From positions 46,984,001 through 47,048,000 of the forward strand of contig NC_087067.1 of NCBI RefSeq assembly GCF_963678635.1: 64,000 nt of DNA, in the 5' to 3' direction. Below the pieces are notes generated by a model. It did no database searches, had not been told where the DNA came from, and saw nothing but the letters and a program-made list of their open reading frames with translations. The position numbers and the translations under genes were made by a program. Below, piece after piece: positions 43,831-58,074 of the stretch. Numbering within the stretch: the stretch's first letter is position 1; each line of letters begins with the position of its first letter. The DNA is from Symsagittifera roscoffensis (lineage: Eukaryota > Xenacoelomorpha > Acoela > Convolutidae).

Positions 43831-46800
43831 TTCTTCCAAATAGCCTGTCGTCGCTGGCTAGCCCTCTTAGCTCCTTTTGTTCCACCCAATTCAGCACGGA
43901 GCAATCCACTACCGAAACTAGGTTGACATACAACATCGAGTTCCTGTGTGCCTTTACTTGCAGATCGGGGAACGCAAATGACATCACGGGTCCATACACC
44001 ACCGTGACAAACTCCCGCAGTCCATGAATCAGAGCCAGCAGATCGATCCGAATCATGACAGCCAGATCTGTCAGCAAAGGCATGCCAGAGTACTGTTTGC
44101 ACTCACCCGCATCCGTCGCCACCTTATCCTCTCCTGTGACGCTCCTGTTCTGTTGCAGGAGATATTGGAGCAGGAGGATCCTCCAGTCCTTCATCTTTTT
44201 GAGCGAGGCGGTTTCCAACTGCGCGTTGAATTCACGACTCGTTCCCTGAAGCTGTTCTGGGTATCGCAACAGCACGAGCAGCTCTCCTAACCAACCGTAC
44301 GTCATAGCGATCAGGGTGAGGAGCACGTCCAATCTCAGGTCTGCCAAAGCTTGGGTGAAGAGATTCGCAGGTCCCTTAACGAAATTCTCGTGACAAAATG
44401 TCACATACAAGGCCAATATCAAGCCGATTGACAGTTTCCGGATATCCTTGACGAAGCTCGCGATCAGGTTCCTGGATGCCGTCGGGTATCATGTTGACAA
44501 GAAGGATGGCGTCCATCCCACTCCCATTCCACCCAACATAGCGTCTGATTGTTCATATTGTGCCCTCGTGGCCAAGATATCAGCTTGAAACTTATCCAAT
44601 GACATTGTATTCACGTCCTGCATCAACTGCAACATCATGCCCCCGGCTAACTCCCTCTTATTAAACAAGTTTTTCAGATACGCGTGTATCTATTTGATCA
44701 CCGCCGGTGCATGCTCGAACGCATCTTCCCCCAAGTTACACAATCTCGGTGACAAGTACAACCATGCATTGGTGTGTCGCTTCGTACGCAAAGCCAATGC
44801 CATGAGATCCTCTTCTGCCGACGTCATATTTTTTCTAACCGTCCTCCCCTGTTCATTTTCTGCGTGATCCATTTGTCTGAACCAGAGATCATTAGCCACC
44901 TGTTGTACTAATAAATGATCGTCATCTACCCCTGGCCTCAATTTCAATAATCTGGCGAAGTTGGACAGCTCCAACCCCAGAACTTCATCCAGCACCAAAC
45001 GAGTTGTGCTACAATCCTTGAACCCCTGTATGGCATTAGAAATGTCAGCCCAAATGGGAGGAAGCTCAGATCGGTATGGGTAGTAGTTGTTGGGGTCCAC
45101 CGTTGTGTTTGGCGCGGGTATTATCACGCTGAATTGTCCCTCTGCTATCGTTGTGACCATCGTGTACACAAACTGAAGGGGTTCTGGCAATGTGGCGTAC
45201 CCCGCTGATAACGCAAAGACAACCTTCGCCACATTTTGAGTGAAGCGTTGTTTCACTGATGTCTCTACCTCAGCCATGGCCGAGAGCAATGTCATTATCG
45301 CCTCTCCTATGACCTCATTGCTCGGGATCGATCCATCCGTCAGACGGGACAACAACCCTCTGCTCTGTAGGTGATCATACGAGCCTGAAACCACTATCAC
45401 CTGTGGTTCCATGCTGACCACCCTTCGTACATTAATCATCATGCCTGCTAATTGTCCCCAGTCCAACTTAGGCGCCGTCAAGAAAATCACATCAGGCCAA
45501 AAGAGAGAACGGGGCGTGTAGAGATAATCCGAACTGGCAACTATCAGATATTTGGCAGCCTTCATATCCAGGGGATCATAAGCGGCAAACAGGCTGTCAC
45601 CGACTGGTGCCGTCAGCCCTGCATAGCTCCTGTCGTCTCCTTCCACCGAGGTCGCTCGGGGATAGTCTCTCGAATATTCACCAGGCGCTTGGCCGGGAGG
45701 TTTAGCAAACTGTCTGTACATCTTGTGATGCTTGTTGTTGGGCTTAGCAGATGGTGTCAGCTCTCTGGCTCTCCGACGGACGTCCGTGAGAGATCGGGTG
45801 TTCAAGGGTCCAAGGGTATTGTCCTGAGGCAATCAATTGAGGTCAACGTACCTGAGCGTAGTCGGGGAGCTGAACTGTTCCTGACACGCTACCAGCCAAT
45901 CCACACCCGGTATTCGATACAATCGCGACACTGTGGGACCCTCTCCACCGATCATCTTCCTTGCATCCTCCCGACACGTCAATGTATTCATGTTCAATTT
46001 TGCCGACATGTCTGTCTTATATTGTCCCCAACCACTGGGATCTGGACGGTTCCAGAGCAGCAAACTGTTTGGTTCGACTCCCTCCGTCGGCACGGCGCTC
46101 GTAGATTGTCCTGTTGTCGAAGCAGGAGTTGCCGTGGCAGACGTGTCACTCCTCCTAGACATGGTCTGGGAGCTAATCCGGCTCTGATCAACCGATATGC
46201 CAAGTCGGCTCTCCAACGGTTGAGTCCTGGGAGGAGGGGCAGTCCCCAACCTCGCTCTCACGTCTGAGCTCGGAGCGACGGGAGCAGCTGCACCCGTTTC
46301 CATTGCCAGGGGCCAAGGCGATTGGCGAGTGATTCTGGCACGTTACACCTCACTCTACCTCCTACAGTCGAACTGATCCGAGCCAGTGAGCTGGTTGTCC
46401 TTAACTCTTGCTCCATTTCCCTCAACTGCGTCTGGAACACGTCGTTTATCCAGCGCCTCCCTTGCTGGGTGTTGAAGTGTATGCCGTCCCTGGTGAGCGT
46501 GAGGTGATCGATCATGCGCAGCATGTTTTCTATATCCATGAGTCGCAGCTCGCTGGGGTTGGTCCTTACCAGACCACGAGTCATCTCAAACCACCGGGTC
46601 ACGTTACCATTCATAAAATCTGCAATTGGCGTGCCCATCTCCGGGTTCTGTGGTATCGTGCAAGTCTGGGTCTGTACCTCTCTTTCAGTTCATTCAGAAG
46701 GCAGACCAGTAGGGGTTCCCGCTTGCCCTCTGGGGATACAGGGGCCCTCGAAATGTCATTAGTCCCGAGCATTATCACCAACGTGTCTAGGTGATCCTCT

Positions 46801-48088
46801 CCCTGGAACTCCATCATCTTGATGACTTGAGCTACGGAAGCGCCTCTAAAAGATAGGACAGTAGTCTGCCCGACGACAAAGATCTCGTTTAGATCTCTCA
46901 CTAAACTGTCCCTTTAACCAAATGACGACTCCCTGAGGGAATTGCCTGGTTGCTTATGGCGGGGTTCCAGCTCATTCCATTCAAACAAGCGCGAGGATGC
47001 TCCGTGGCCACTTGCAAGAAATGGTTGCGCACCGTTAAGTTCTTTCTAATATCAACCACGCGAGACTTCTGAATCGTCCCGTCATGCACAGTCCCTGTTA
47101 GTACTACAGTTCGAGGTGCTCGCTCCGAGCTGCTTGAAGAATGATCAAGGTGTTGGGAAGGGATGGCCCTTACCCAATGTCTGCCCAGTGGTTCTGTTGA
47201 TCTCATCCATTGTTGCTCTAGCCACCTGATTGAATGACTCTTGAAACTGAGGAGCGAGATAAGTATCCGAGGGGTCTGGTATCGTGTTTCTTGGGTTGGG
47301 AGCAGACCGTGGTGTCTGCTGAGGAGGCTCGGGCCCTCTCGGTGCGCACAGTTCCTTTGCGCTCGTCCTGTGACGTGTGTCCCTGGATGCTTCCGAGAGT
47401 TCATCGTAGCCAGAACCTCCGGTGACACCTGACTCACCCTCGCCATATATAGCTCCTTCAGATGTTTTATCTCCTCTTCCTTGTAGGCTATTTGCAGGTC
47501 TTCAAACTTCTTTTTCCATTCGTCCCTTTCTCGAGATATTGTCCTGTACTCCTGCAGCTTGGCACACAGCTTGTTCTGATCCCTTTCTTTCTTCTCTAAG
47601 GTCTCGATCGTCTCCGTGGTCTGTATATCGATCTCGCTCACCTTCACTCTCTTGAGAGGAGGAGCAGCTGTTGGGGAGTCTACTGAGTGTGACGGGCCCG
47701 GCCTATCACGTAGTCTTTTCGCTCCGATGAGCGGCTGCGCAGGCTGAACAGGTAGGGGCATCTCATCTAGCCGGTGATCCCTTTGCTCGCCTAGTCCCGG
47801 CTCACGAGCCAAGTCGTGTCCGGAAATTTCTCCTCGGCGCCATCTCATCAATCAATTTCGACCTCTCTCGGCGGTCCCGGACTCACCGAAGGCCAGCATT
47901 AACACCACTTCTGTGGGGCGATTCCCTCGACCCTCTCGTCCCAACGCGTTGAGGAGTGCGACCACAAACATCGCCAACTCCGGGTCTTCTCGTGTAAAAT
48001 CACAATCAATCAGCCGCTGATAGATCTCGTCTAGAGTCGCTCTTAGACTCGCTGAGAGGAATTCCATTAACTCATTTGTATCGCCCAT
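43830..48088 (-). pseudogene. ORF2-like fossil with SGNH domain (copy C)
   Basis: Relative of ORF2 with several breaks. The start ATG at 48088 gives MGDTNELMEF, comparable with MADRFWNSVP of copy A. Recognised parts are the N-terminal helical block, a charged coiled-coil region, the SGNH region (MLGTNDISRAP and RDGIHFN near 46460-46800), the second SGNH-like domain (VASSDYL, VVSGSYDHL near 45380-45550) and the C-terminal block with YGPVMSFAFPD. Confidence 0.8.
46590..46897 (-). repeat. ORF2 SGNH segment, source of an internal duplication in copy C
   Basis: About 308 bases nearly identical to 51264-51581, same orientation. Confidence 0.85.
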
Positions 48089-48166
48089 TTCTACGTGTTG
48101 ATTCTCGTGTCGTGAAGTTTCTTCAAGTTTGCTTTGATTCAGTAAACAAGATTTGACCAATCAAGA

Positions 48167-48184
48167 TCTAAAAAACAAGTCACG
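48167..48184 (-). promoter_or_regulatory. 3' splice site upstream of ORF2-like (copy C)
   Basis: Sense strand GTGACTTGTTTTTTAG followed by ATCTTGATTG, about 80 bases before the ORF2 start. Matches copy B in position and flanks. Confidence 0.55.
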
Positions 48185-48516
48185 ATTTAAAACAATCATT
48201 TCATGCGGTCTCATTTTCAGGATAAAACATCATTCACATTTTTCTCCTTTAAAACAATCCATTGAAATTTTTCTTCGTTACTGATTTAAAACTTAGCACC
48301 AAGGTGGATCGTCCACCTTCAACCTTATCGAGGTAACACGAATGAGTGTTCCAGGTCTTTCAGGACACAAACGTCACATAAAACATACCCTAACAATAAC
48401 ATAACACATAAACATCACATATCTGCATTATTATCTAAAAACATAATCCCTAGTAGCTAACCTAACTCAATCCTAATAAAGTGCACTTAATAAAAACCAC
48501 TTATCGCCGAATGCAA
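48185..48516 (-). other. Spacer between pol and ORF2 in copy C
   Basis: About 330 bases, AT-rich, with no gene. Nothing recognised apart from the splice site at its ORF2-side end. Confidence 0.6.
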
Positions 48517-48957
48517 CTCCTAGCATATGCTCAGATAGTACTTTTTATGTAAGTAAACTTCTATGTCAGTTTCTGAAAATATCACGTGTATGAGGGCGTA
48601 CAACTCTCTCGGATGTAGCTTTCCCCTATTAGGATCATAGACTGGTAACGAGAGAGAGGTCACTCCTCTCTCAACCAGAAAATCCCTAAGTCGAGTCAAG
48701 GCCAATACCAAGCTCTCTGGATCTACGTGTTGCCTATCAGTGGCCTTCGTAACCAGGAAACACAAATATTTCCCTGGTATCTGTGATGCAACAGGGGGCA
48801 GCGCTATCATCCCTCCCACACCAGGCCTCTGTTTCCATAAAAACTCGATGTTCCTATACTCTCTTTTGAAATCAGTCGCTAGTGCTGTTTTGAAGCTTAC
48901 ATCCGCGGTTATCGCTATAGCGCATGTACGTTCCGTGAGTATGAAATCGCTGTCCAT
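48517..48957 (-). pseudogene. Macro-like domain of Pol (copy C)
   Basis: About 145 residues clearly related to the end of gag-pol in A: CAIAITADVSFK, DFKREY, GKYLCFLVTK, LTRLRDFLVERG, LSLPVYDPNRGKL, ELYALIHVIF and HKKYYLSIC. The stretch stays readable, unlike much of the rest of the copy. Same TARG1-like reading as in copy A. Confidence 0.75.
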
Positions 48958-48959
48958 TA

Positions 48960-51900
48960 TGACGATATTGTTTGAATAATGGTTCGGTAGGTCAAAATAA
49001 GATTAAAAAATTCGTCCAAAAGGTGGTTTTTTAGCGTTCTCGCCCTCCGTCTCCAGTTCTCCGGTTTCTCTTGCCGATTTTAATTTTTTAATGATCAGAT
49101 TTTTGGTGTGGGTGAATCCTACCCCAGTCCCGGACAAAAATATCCATCGACGTCCCCGTCGCTAGCCCAAAGTCGAGCAGATCGAGGTTGGATTGCGGAA
49201 CGCGTAGAGGGCCATCTGGAGCGACCCAGTTGGACTCGGTATTGTCATGTCTGACGTATTTGGTGCCGTCTTTATTGACATCCTCAATCGTCAAGATTGT
49301 CTCTTTAGGATCCATCGGCAGATCGTGGAGCCATTCGAGCACTCGCAATCTTGTTAATTCTTGCTCATGAGTCTGATCCACCTCTTGTTCGAACTCCACT
49401 TCTGGTTCGGAGCGATCGTCGATCCAATCTTGATCCATGTCATTTACGAAGTCGATCTCCCTTGGCACCGCTACTTCATCCAATCCCACCAGCGACTCCA
49501 TCGAATCACTTAAAACTATCCTGTCTATGACGAAATCCTCGCCATACGGGTTGTACTTCTTCTTATCCCTTCCCTTCTTGCTCTGGCGTGTCTCCATGGT
49601 GAGAGGAAAGTCTGGTTGTATTCCTCTGTCAATTTCAGTCTGTTCTGGGCAGTCCCAGTCCTCCTCGGCATAAGGTAGAGTTTCGTCATCCACCTCTACT
49701 CGCTCGGTCAACTCTAGGTCCAGTGGTAGGTCGCAATCATCCACCACCTCATTTCCGTCGTTTTTGTCGCGAGTGCCTCTTTCTTTCACCTCACAAGCAG
49801 GATCCACTATCAAATAGTCTCCCTCTTGCATTTCTGCTGGGATACAACAGTCCTCTGATGATGCATTGTGCGGTTTGATGTTTTCGTAATGAGCTGCTCT
49901 TCCTGTGCTCAGTCAATAAAACCGACCTCGTTGGTGCACCTCTGTTATTTGAAATGGGCCACGCCATTTCTTTAATAATTTTTTGGTTCCTTTTGGTGGA
50001 ACCACTTCCTGAAATACCCAGGCGTAATTGCCAACTGAGTAGGCTTTTGCATCGGCAGTCCTTTTATCAAACCTCCGTTTCTGTCTAATTTGCGCCTGTT
50101 GCGTGTTCCTCCTGCATAAGTCATTGTGGTCCTGCTGTCTTCTAATGACATCCCGCACGTACGTTTGCGGTGCTGTTCTCTTTCCTTCATATTCAGGGTA
50201 GAAAAATGTCAACGGAAGCGCTTTTGCGTGACCCGTTAGCATCATATGCGGACTTATTCTCTTGGTGGAATGCTCTGTGCTGTTGTAAGCACTCATCACT
50301 TGCGGCAAGTGTCTATCCCAGTCATCCATGTAGCGTGAGCAATAAACTCTCAACATGGATACCAGCGTGCGATTCTGCCTCTCGACTAGGCCATTCGTTT
50401 GCGGGTGATAAGTGGTCGAGTGGGCCTGTGGTACCTGCGACCTTTTCATTAACTCCTTCGTGAGATCACCTACGAATGCTTTGCCATTGTCCGATTGGAA
50501 TGTGATGGGGCAGCCGTGCCTCGCTATCCACACATTTATCAGATGATCGCATGTTTCTTCCGCTGATGCTGTCATGCAGGGTGCTGCCTTTGCATATTTC
50601 GTAAAATGGTCAATCATTACCAGCACCTGATTGTAGCCCGTGGCTGTCATGCATATCTTTTGGTGATCAATCTGCACTACTTCATTGAATCCCGATGATT
50701 CTATTGACTGCAGAGGGAATCTTAGTTTCCTGGGGTCTTTTGCCTGTTGACGCGACAAGCATGCAGAGATCCACTTTTCACAAGCTTTTTTCAAACCAGG
50801 CCATTCGAATAGTTTCTGTATCCTGTTGTACACTTTGTCCACTCCTTGATGGCCCATCTGATCATGTGAACGAAAGAGCAATTCAGTCTGGTACAACTGT
50901 GGTAACACTATCGAATTGTACTTGTAAAGGACCTTGTCCTCCTCTTTCCGTTTACAGGCTACGATTCCGTCTTTATTCAGGTACAGTAGATATTTTGTCT
51001 TCATGTAAAACTGCTTCAAATTCTTGTAGCTGTCCTCCTCCAAATCTCCTTTGTCAGGTGCTCCATTCTCGATCCATCTCTTCAGATTGCACGTCATTCT
51101 ATCATTTCGTTGAGCCCTTAGGAGATCCGACAGCCGGTATCTGGCTTTCAGATACGTCTTTATCACGTTTAATTGCCCGCTCATTATCTCCGGAGCATGG
51201 GCATTGTCCATCAATTTGACACACCATATCTTCTTCAAAGGCGTCGCTTCCTGCACAGATGGTACCACCGGGTCACGTTACCATTCATAAAATCTGCAAT
51301 TGGCGTGCCCATCTCCGGGTTCTGTGGTATCGTGCATACAACCACAAGTCTGGGTCTGTACTTCTCTTTCAGTTCATTCAGAAGGCAGACCAGTAGGGGT
51401 TCCCGCTTGCCCTCTGGGGTTACAGGGGCCCTCGAAACGTCATTAGTCCCAAGCATTATCACCAACGTGTCTAGGTGATCCTCTCCCTGGAACTCCAACA
51501 TCTTGATGACTTGAGCTACGGAAGCGCCTCTAAAAGACAGGACAGTAGTCTGCCCGACGACAAAGATCTCGTTTAGATCTCCGATACATCAGAATTGGAA
51601 GTAGTCTCGGATGTGTTGTCCCAGGACTGAGGCCTCGAGTCATCACTTGAGCCGAATGATTCCGCATCATCATGTTCCAATCTGTCTGTGATGTCCCTTG
51701 GTCGCTTTGAATCTGACTCCTCGGACAACATTCTATCCCTTGGTTGTCTCATCAACCTCTCCCCGGACAAGTCGTCCTGCACTGGCCTGAAGGTGTCCGA
51801 CTCCCCGGACATTTTTTCGTCCCCGGAAGAGCAATCTGAGCTCGGATCGTACTCTTCTTTTACATCCGTGAAATGTACTTTTCTCGTGAAGCTGGATTTC

Positions 51901-53840
51901 GACTTGACCCTGACTTCCTCAGTAACTTGGACTGGGCTCGGTCTCCCACGTTCTGTGAACGAAGTCCTCAACAAGACATCCTTCGGCATTGAGGTCACCA
52001 GCTGGTTCAGTATCGACCGGCAATCCCATTCCACATCGCGACCGCGAATGATCACTGGCCCCTTCTCCGTTTTTTCAGTTACGGTCAATCGCTGCATGGT
52101 CTCCATCCACTCACGATAATGTCTCTCGACTTCTCTATCCAGCAAGTCTTGATGTTTCCCCATGATGTCCGGCGCCACATTCACTGTCCTATTTAGCAGA
52201 GCTATGCTGTTTATACCCAACCTGGTGAGCTCCTACTGTACCAGATTGGATCGGACTAGCAGATCCAGCGGAACGGGTTCACCCCTAGCTAAAGCCTTTA
52301 TCTCAGCGGCCGTTTCCACTGGAAGTTCAGGGTGTCCTGGTATAGGGTGCCCTGACTTATCCAGCCACCTAGTTAGTGGTAGTTTGTCGTAGGTCTCCTT
52401 GTCCAGGAATGAAAACCCGTCTTTGACCTCCGCTTGGTTAGCCTGTTTTTCTTCGAGGCGCTCATAGAATTCCGTCTCCTTACTGAGGCTATCAGCATTC
52501 TGGTGCTTGTCACGGGTACGGTGCTCTATGATCATGTGGTATCCGTCCAGGCGCACGATCCAACGACCAATATAACTTTGGTCCATCGAATAGGTTTTCA
52601 GCCAGGCAAGGGCACGATTATCCACACGCAACTTGAAGGGAGCGCTCCCCAAGTAGGCCCTATATTTTCCACGAAAAAGATCACCGCGAACAATTCCGCT
52701 TTCGGTGCGCCATACTTCATCTCGGTATCGCTCAAGACCTTACTTCTGTAGGCTATTGGACGGAGAACCGTTCTCCCGTTCCACTCTTGCTCTTGGTGAA
52801 GTATACCTGATATCGCAACCACTGATGCATCTGTGTCTAACACAAACATCCCCTTTTCTGTTGGCATGCCGAGGACTGATGCCTCGCAAAGTTCGCGTTT
52901 AATGTTTTCAAATGAAACTTGTGCCTTAGTGAACTTTTTGCCTTCGTTTCTCATCAACTGTTGCATGGGGTATATCTTATCGGCGTATCCCTTGACGAAC
53001 TCCCGATAAAAGTTAGCGAACCCCAAAAAACTCATCAGTTGTGTATCTGTCTTGGGTGCCTTCCAGGTCAAAACCGCTTCGACCGCTTCGGGATCTGGTC
53101 TCACTCCATGCTTATCCACCAGGCGGCCTAGATACTTTATGGAGTCTCTGAGGATTTCACACTTCGAGGGTTTACACTTCAATCCCGCCTGCTTCATGCA
53201 AGTAAACACCTCATCTAACCGCTCTATGTGATCCTCTAGGGTTGGCGTTGCAATCACGACATCATCGACGTAACACATGATTAGATTCCCGTATTTCTTT
53301 GTCACACTCGTGAGTGCCTGGGCCATCAGTCGCTGGAATGTCGCCGTCGCGTTGCACAATCCGAACGGCATCCTCTTCCACTGGAACAATCCCAGCTTGC
53401 ACGCGAAGCCCGTCTTTTCACGATCTTGCTTTCGGAGTGGCACTTGCCAGAACGCCGAGCCCAGATCTAACTTCGTGAAGAACTTCGCGTCCCCCAACTT
53501 GGATAGGCTCTCATCGATGCGGGGAATCGGGTATGCGTCCTTTATAGTCACTGCGTTCAGATAACGGAAATCACAACAAAACCTGAGTTGCCCCCTTTCT
53601 TTTTACCCATGACCACGCCAAAAGCCCACGGGGATTTCGACGGCTCGATCATGTCGAACTCCATTAACATCTCGATTTCCTTCCTGCACGGTTCTGACTT
53701 ATGAGGGGTCATTCTTCTCGCCCCTTCCCTATGAGGTATTGAGCCCTCTTCTATCTCAATCTTGTGTTCTACAAAATTACAGCAACCTAAGTCGGCCTTA
53801 TTTTTCGAAAAAAAACGTCTGCGTTTCGACATAGCACCGC
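48960..53840 (-). pseudogene. Pol fossil of copy C (RT, RNase H, integrase, acidic segments)
   Basis: RT and RNase H at about 52233-53840 with the YVDDVVIATPTLEDH block, and integrase at about 49913-51268 with HDQMGHQGVDKV, a QIDHQKI block and the SDNGKAFVGD and HPQTNGLVERQNR blocks. Between them lies an acidic segment with two copies of the primer-type motif (51759-51769, 51801-51811, sense strand) and a duplicated piece of ORF2. Several breaks. Confidence 0.85.
51264..51581 (-). repeat. Copy of an ORF2 SGNH segment placed inside pol of copy C
   Basis: About 318 bases of the SGNH coding segment (with the MLGTNDVSRAP block) sit between the RNase H side and the integrase side of pol, nearly identical to 46590-46897. 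The high identity means it arose late, or by template switching during the last reverse transcription. Confidence 0.8.
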
Positions 53841-56800
53841 CGTGAGCGATTCCTTGTCTGATATTTTACCCTTCAAATGTTCTATCTCAGGTAGGACCGG
53901 TTTATTCGCTGCTAACTCTGTTTCTGTCGGTCTCTCGGGAAAATTCGAACAACTAGACAACCCATCATCTGTTTCCGACTTCATTGAAAACAATTTCTTA
54001 GACGATTTCAATTCATTTACTCTCTTCAGTATACATTCTTGGTTCGCATGCAAGGGACATTTAGTTACATCAAACTTTTTCAAGTTCTCCACACTCTGAA
54101 AGTCTGAGCTCAGAGGCAACGCGTAGCCAAGTTTCTTTCCCCTCTGTATTGTCACTGTTGTTGCTTCTGTGTTCAACAACACACTCACACAGAGTCCGCT
54201 CTGAGTGAGTGAGAAACTTCTTCCTAAAATACCCGAGCTCTTACTGTTTGGATTTGATGCCAGACATACCTGTCTGTCATTGCTGAGTTCATTTAGATTC
54301 CTCATCCTAAACGTCGCTACCACGGCTTGGTTTGGTTTCAATCTCACTTTTCGATCAAGAAAAATCGGCACCTTAGCCTGGTTAATTAAGTTATATAGAG
54401 GTTTCTTTTCATACTTCCTCTCCGGATCCTTGATCCTGATCAACCCGTCATTGACATCGATCGTGACATCAAAGTTGCGTACGAAATCCCTTCCCAGGAT
54501 GAATTGATCGGATTCGGCCAAATTTTCCACCACCAGGAAAGCTCATCCAAAGATGTCTTCCCCCAAGCTGCAGTGATATAATAGGGGTCCGTCCTGTCAC
54601 ATAGACCGCTCCCTGATTGGCAGCTGCCAGTCTGATGTTTGTCGGTATCAGATCCGACCTGTCAAAGCCCATGTCAGTCCAGGTTTTGACTGGCATGACA
54701 CTGACCACTGCACCCGTGTCTAACAGTTCTTTCACTGAAAGTTGTCTGCCCTGCACATCTAGCACATGTGCTGCCAGATCTGCTTCGCAACCTATGTGGA
54801 CCGCATCCTGTTCAAGCATGGCATTGTGTCCGATTCGTCGCACCTTCAGCTCTTCTTGGCTAATGTATATCCGGCCTACCTGATCATTCGCATCAGTAAC
54901 GTGAGCTTTTGTGTAGATGTTGATGCCATCCACATTCATCAGAATCGGATATGGGCCATGGACCTCGATGTAATGTCCATTCACTCTCATCAGCCTCGGA
55001 CCTCCTGTCGTGAGTAGCGCTCGCACTGCCCTGGAGTCCAGCTTGGGATCTTTCTCCCTCAGGTAGTCTGCATAAATGTCCAGGTGGACTAGTGTAATCT
55101 CGGATGGTTCACTCAAGTTCTTGACCACCTGGTGTCCTGCGACTGAGATAATGGACATTATCTTCGTCCCTTCTTTCGTCATTCCGAAAGTTCTACCAGA
55201 TATGACATTCAGTTTTAGTCCCTGCTTTCTGGGTTCCTGTTTGTCCTCTTCTTCCGTCGTTTTACTCAGAATGTTAAACTTTTCCCAAAGATCCGTGCTT
55301 CCCAGTTCCGACCTTACCCATTGCTCCACTTCTTTCGTGGCTAGCTCCTGTTTGACATTCTGTAACGCTGTCCTTGTCGCCAAACCATAATCTACTTTGA
55401 GTGGGATGGCCGACTCTGCCTTCGAGGCTGCCACCTCGTCGAGGCTGCCACCTCGTCGAGGCTGCCATCAGGTTCGAGGCTGCCACCTCGTCAGGCAAGG
55501 TCTTCACCTTCTTAGTCGTAAAGGTGCTTGGTGCCGTCTCTTTTCTCCGAGACTCAGCCTCGTTCATCAGGCGTGCTCGACTGGCCTTAACACCCGAAAG
55601 CGCCTCTTCGTGGCGGGGGTGTTTCGCGTCCGCCACTGCATCTCAAAACTGAGTGCAGTCCGACTTGAAGTGTCCCTCCAAATTACAGAAGAAGCACCTC
55701 GGTCCATATTTCATGATGAGCCCCCTAACGTACTCTTCGTGATCCTCGTCGGAAAGAAAGTAGCCCTTTGCCTTCAGGTTCTGTTTGTAAGCAGAACACG
55801 CGGAAACATGATGGTCCATCGAACCACAATTCGTACATGACCTCCTCTTATCCATGTCGTCGCGAGGCTTGTACCAACTGGAGCTCGCGCCAGTGTTCGT
55901 CCCGCTGTAGTTGTCATAATCGCTGTAACGGTTTTGCGCCCTTGGTTTTATGAGCAAGTATTCACGTGACTTCATACGAAAATCATCAGGCGTGGGTACC
56001 TGGTCAAGCGACAAGGTGAAGTGTGTGGCTAACATCGTTTTCAACTCCTCACTTTTTACTCCGTCCATGAACTTCGAAGCTATCGCCAAGTTTCGCTCGG
56101 ATATTCTCTCATCGGGATTGCTTCTCCTCCAAAGCAATTCAAGGTCGTCCAAAAATTTGTCTATGGATTCGTCATCTCTTTGACGCCTCTTTTCGAACTT
56201 CACCACAGCCTGGTGCCCTTGTACTCCAGAGCCGAAATGATTCAGCAGGATGTCGAATATCTTGCGAGCGTTGTCTCTTTCATTGGCTCTTTTCGCCATT
56301 ACACAATTTAGGGCAGTACCCTCCAGGTTGCTTGTTAGTGCGCTACATTCCTGTTTCGTGGAGAGACTCTCTTCTTCATAGTGCAGCCGTCCAAGTTCAA
56401 AGTGCACCTCTATCCAAGTATCAATGCAGCCGTCCGACTCGTCTTTGTATGATTTCGGCTTCTTCAATGTCCTTCTTGACCTCTATCCTCTCTCGGTTGA
56501 CTTCGAGAGCTTGGTGATGAATGTTTCGAGGGATCTATTCAGAGGTTCAAACATCGAGGCATACATCGTTGTGTCCTGCGAGACCGTAGTCAGATCTGGC
56601 ACAGATGTGACTTGTGGCACAGTGGGCAACCTTGTCTCCGGGGTAGCATCTGCTTCCGGCGGGGCTGGATTCGTCCAGCTAGGCCTCGAGGGTGCTGCCC
56701 TGGGCCGCTCCTATTCCTTGATTTATAGTTCGTTCTCGAACTTTGCTGGACCCTAGCACAGCTGCCCGTACCATCTCCATCATTCGCCTGGCGTGAGCGC

Positions 56801-58074
56801 TCCCTTGGGTTGGAACGTTCCTCCCGATTGCTCTCATTTAGGATCTCGTCAAGCTTCCGCATCATTAGGTCAGATTTGGCATCTAACCTTTTTTCCAGGT
56901 TAGTCATCGTATGGGCGTAGGTCTCTCTTGTCATCCTAGCCTCTCTTTCCTCTGACTCCTTGTTTGCCTGTGCCAGGCTCTCCGCCAGGCATTGATCGGT
57001 GTTGCGAATCAATTGAGCCTGATCAACTCTCGCCTGCGACTTCACGTGCGTCAGTTCATCTCTCGAATTCTCTCGACCCTGGTGAGCTCCCTCGTCAACT
57101 TGATCTATTCTTTTAGTCATGTCCCGTCTCAGTTCATCCAGACCAGTCATTACGCAAGCAAACATGTCACTTATATCGCCAGCTGCCCCCAATGGCGGGG
57201 TTAGCCCCAGAGAATATGAGGTCAACTGCGGCTGCAGCCTGGTACTTGATGACGCACCGCCCTTTTGCTTGCCCATCGACTTCATCAATCCCAGGGTTAT
57301 CCCATCAGACATTAACCTGGTCGGCGAAGTGGACAACGCCTTTCTGCTGATGTCGTTCCTCGGACACGGCGTGAAGTTCACATCCGGGTGTGTTATCTCC
57401 GGATAGTCATAACTGGAAGATAGACCTTCGGTTTGTAGTGACGCCATGCGCTCATCGTATAGAGACTTCCAACTCTTCTTTGTCTTCGAACCCATTTGTT
57501 CTTCACTCGGACTTATACTCGACATCATCGCGTTCTTGCTCTGCTTTGCCAGAGAAAAGTGTGTATTGGTCGGTTGTGAAAAATCTTTTCCCCACTTATG
57601 ACTCTTAGTCTCTGATTTTGACATTCCCCTGAACATTATTTCCTCTCGAGGCTCCACCTCGGAACGCTCCGAGGCCTCCTCTGTCCTCTCGACTTCCTCC
57701 CGTTCGAGGTCCTCGCTTGGCTCAAAATCGGGTCGAATAAGTGTTCGCTCCCCTTCGTCAAAGGGGTCCAGGAGCATCTCATTCGCCGGCCCGGCGTCGG
57801 CGCTCCGCCCTTGATTGCCATCGAGGTTCTTCTCGCTTCTTAGTTTCATTTCGCTCACTGAAAGATCAGCTTGACCTTTAGTCGATTCGTTATCAGCAAA
57901 AACGCCCGGAACACTGCTAAACGAAGATTGGCTACGCCTAGTTCTAAACTTTCGCGTACTTCCCTTGCTCAGCCTGGGAATCTTAGTAGTCAATCCTAAC
58001 GAGTCCCTACGCTGCTTTCTTTGTATTAAACGGTAATGCTCGCTTAATTTAATGGCAATGCACACGTACCGCAA
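53841..58074 (-). pseudogene. Gag and protease fossil of copy C
   Basis: Gag begins near 58074 with a basic N-terminus (KIPRLSKGSTRKFRTRRSQ), followed by a charged part and a coiled-coil-like stretch. The conserved gag segment DDESIDKFLDDLELL matches the first bases of copy A. Two zinc knuckles (CTNCGSMDHHVSAC and CFFCNLEGHFKSDC) lie near 55680-55850. The protease region with a LLDTGAVVSVMP block is near 54720. A 17-bp tandem repeat (GAGGCTGCCACCTCGTC), about four units, lies at 55424-55493. Confidence 0.8.
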
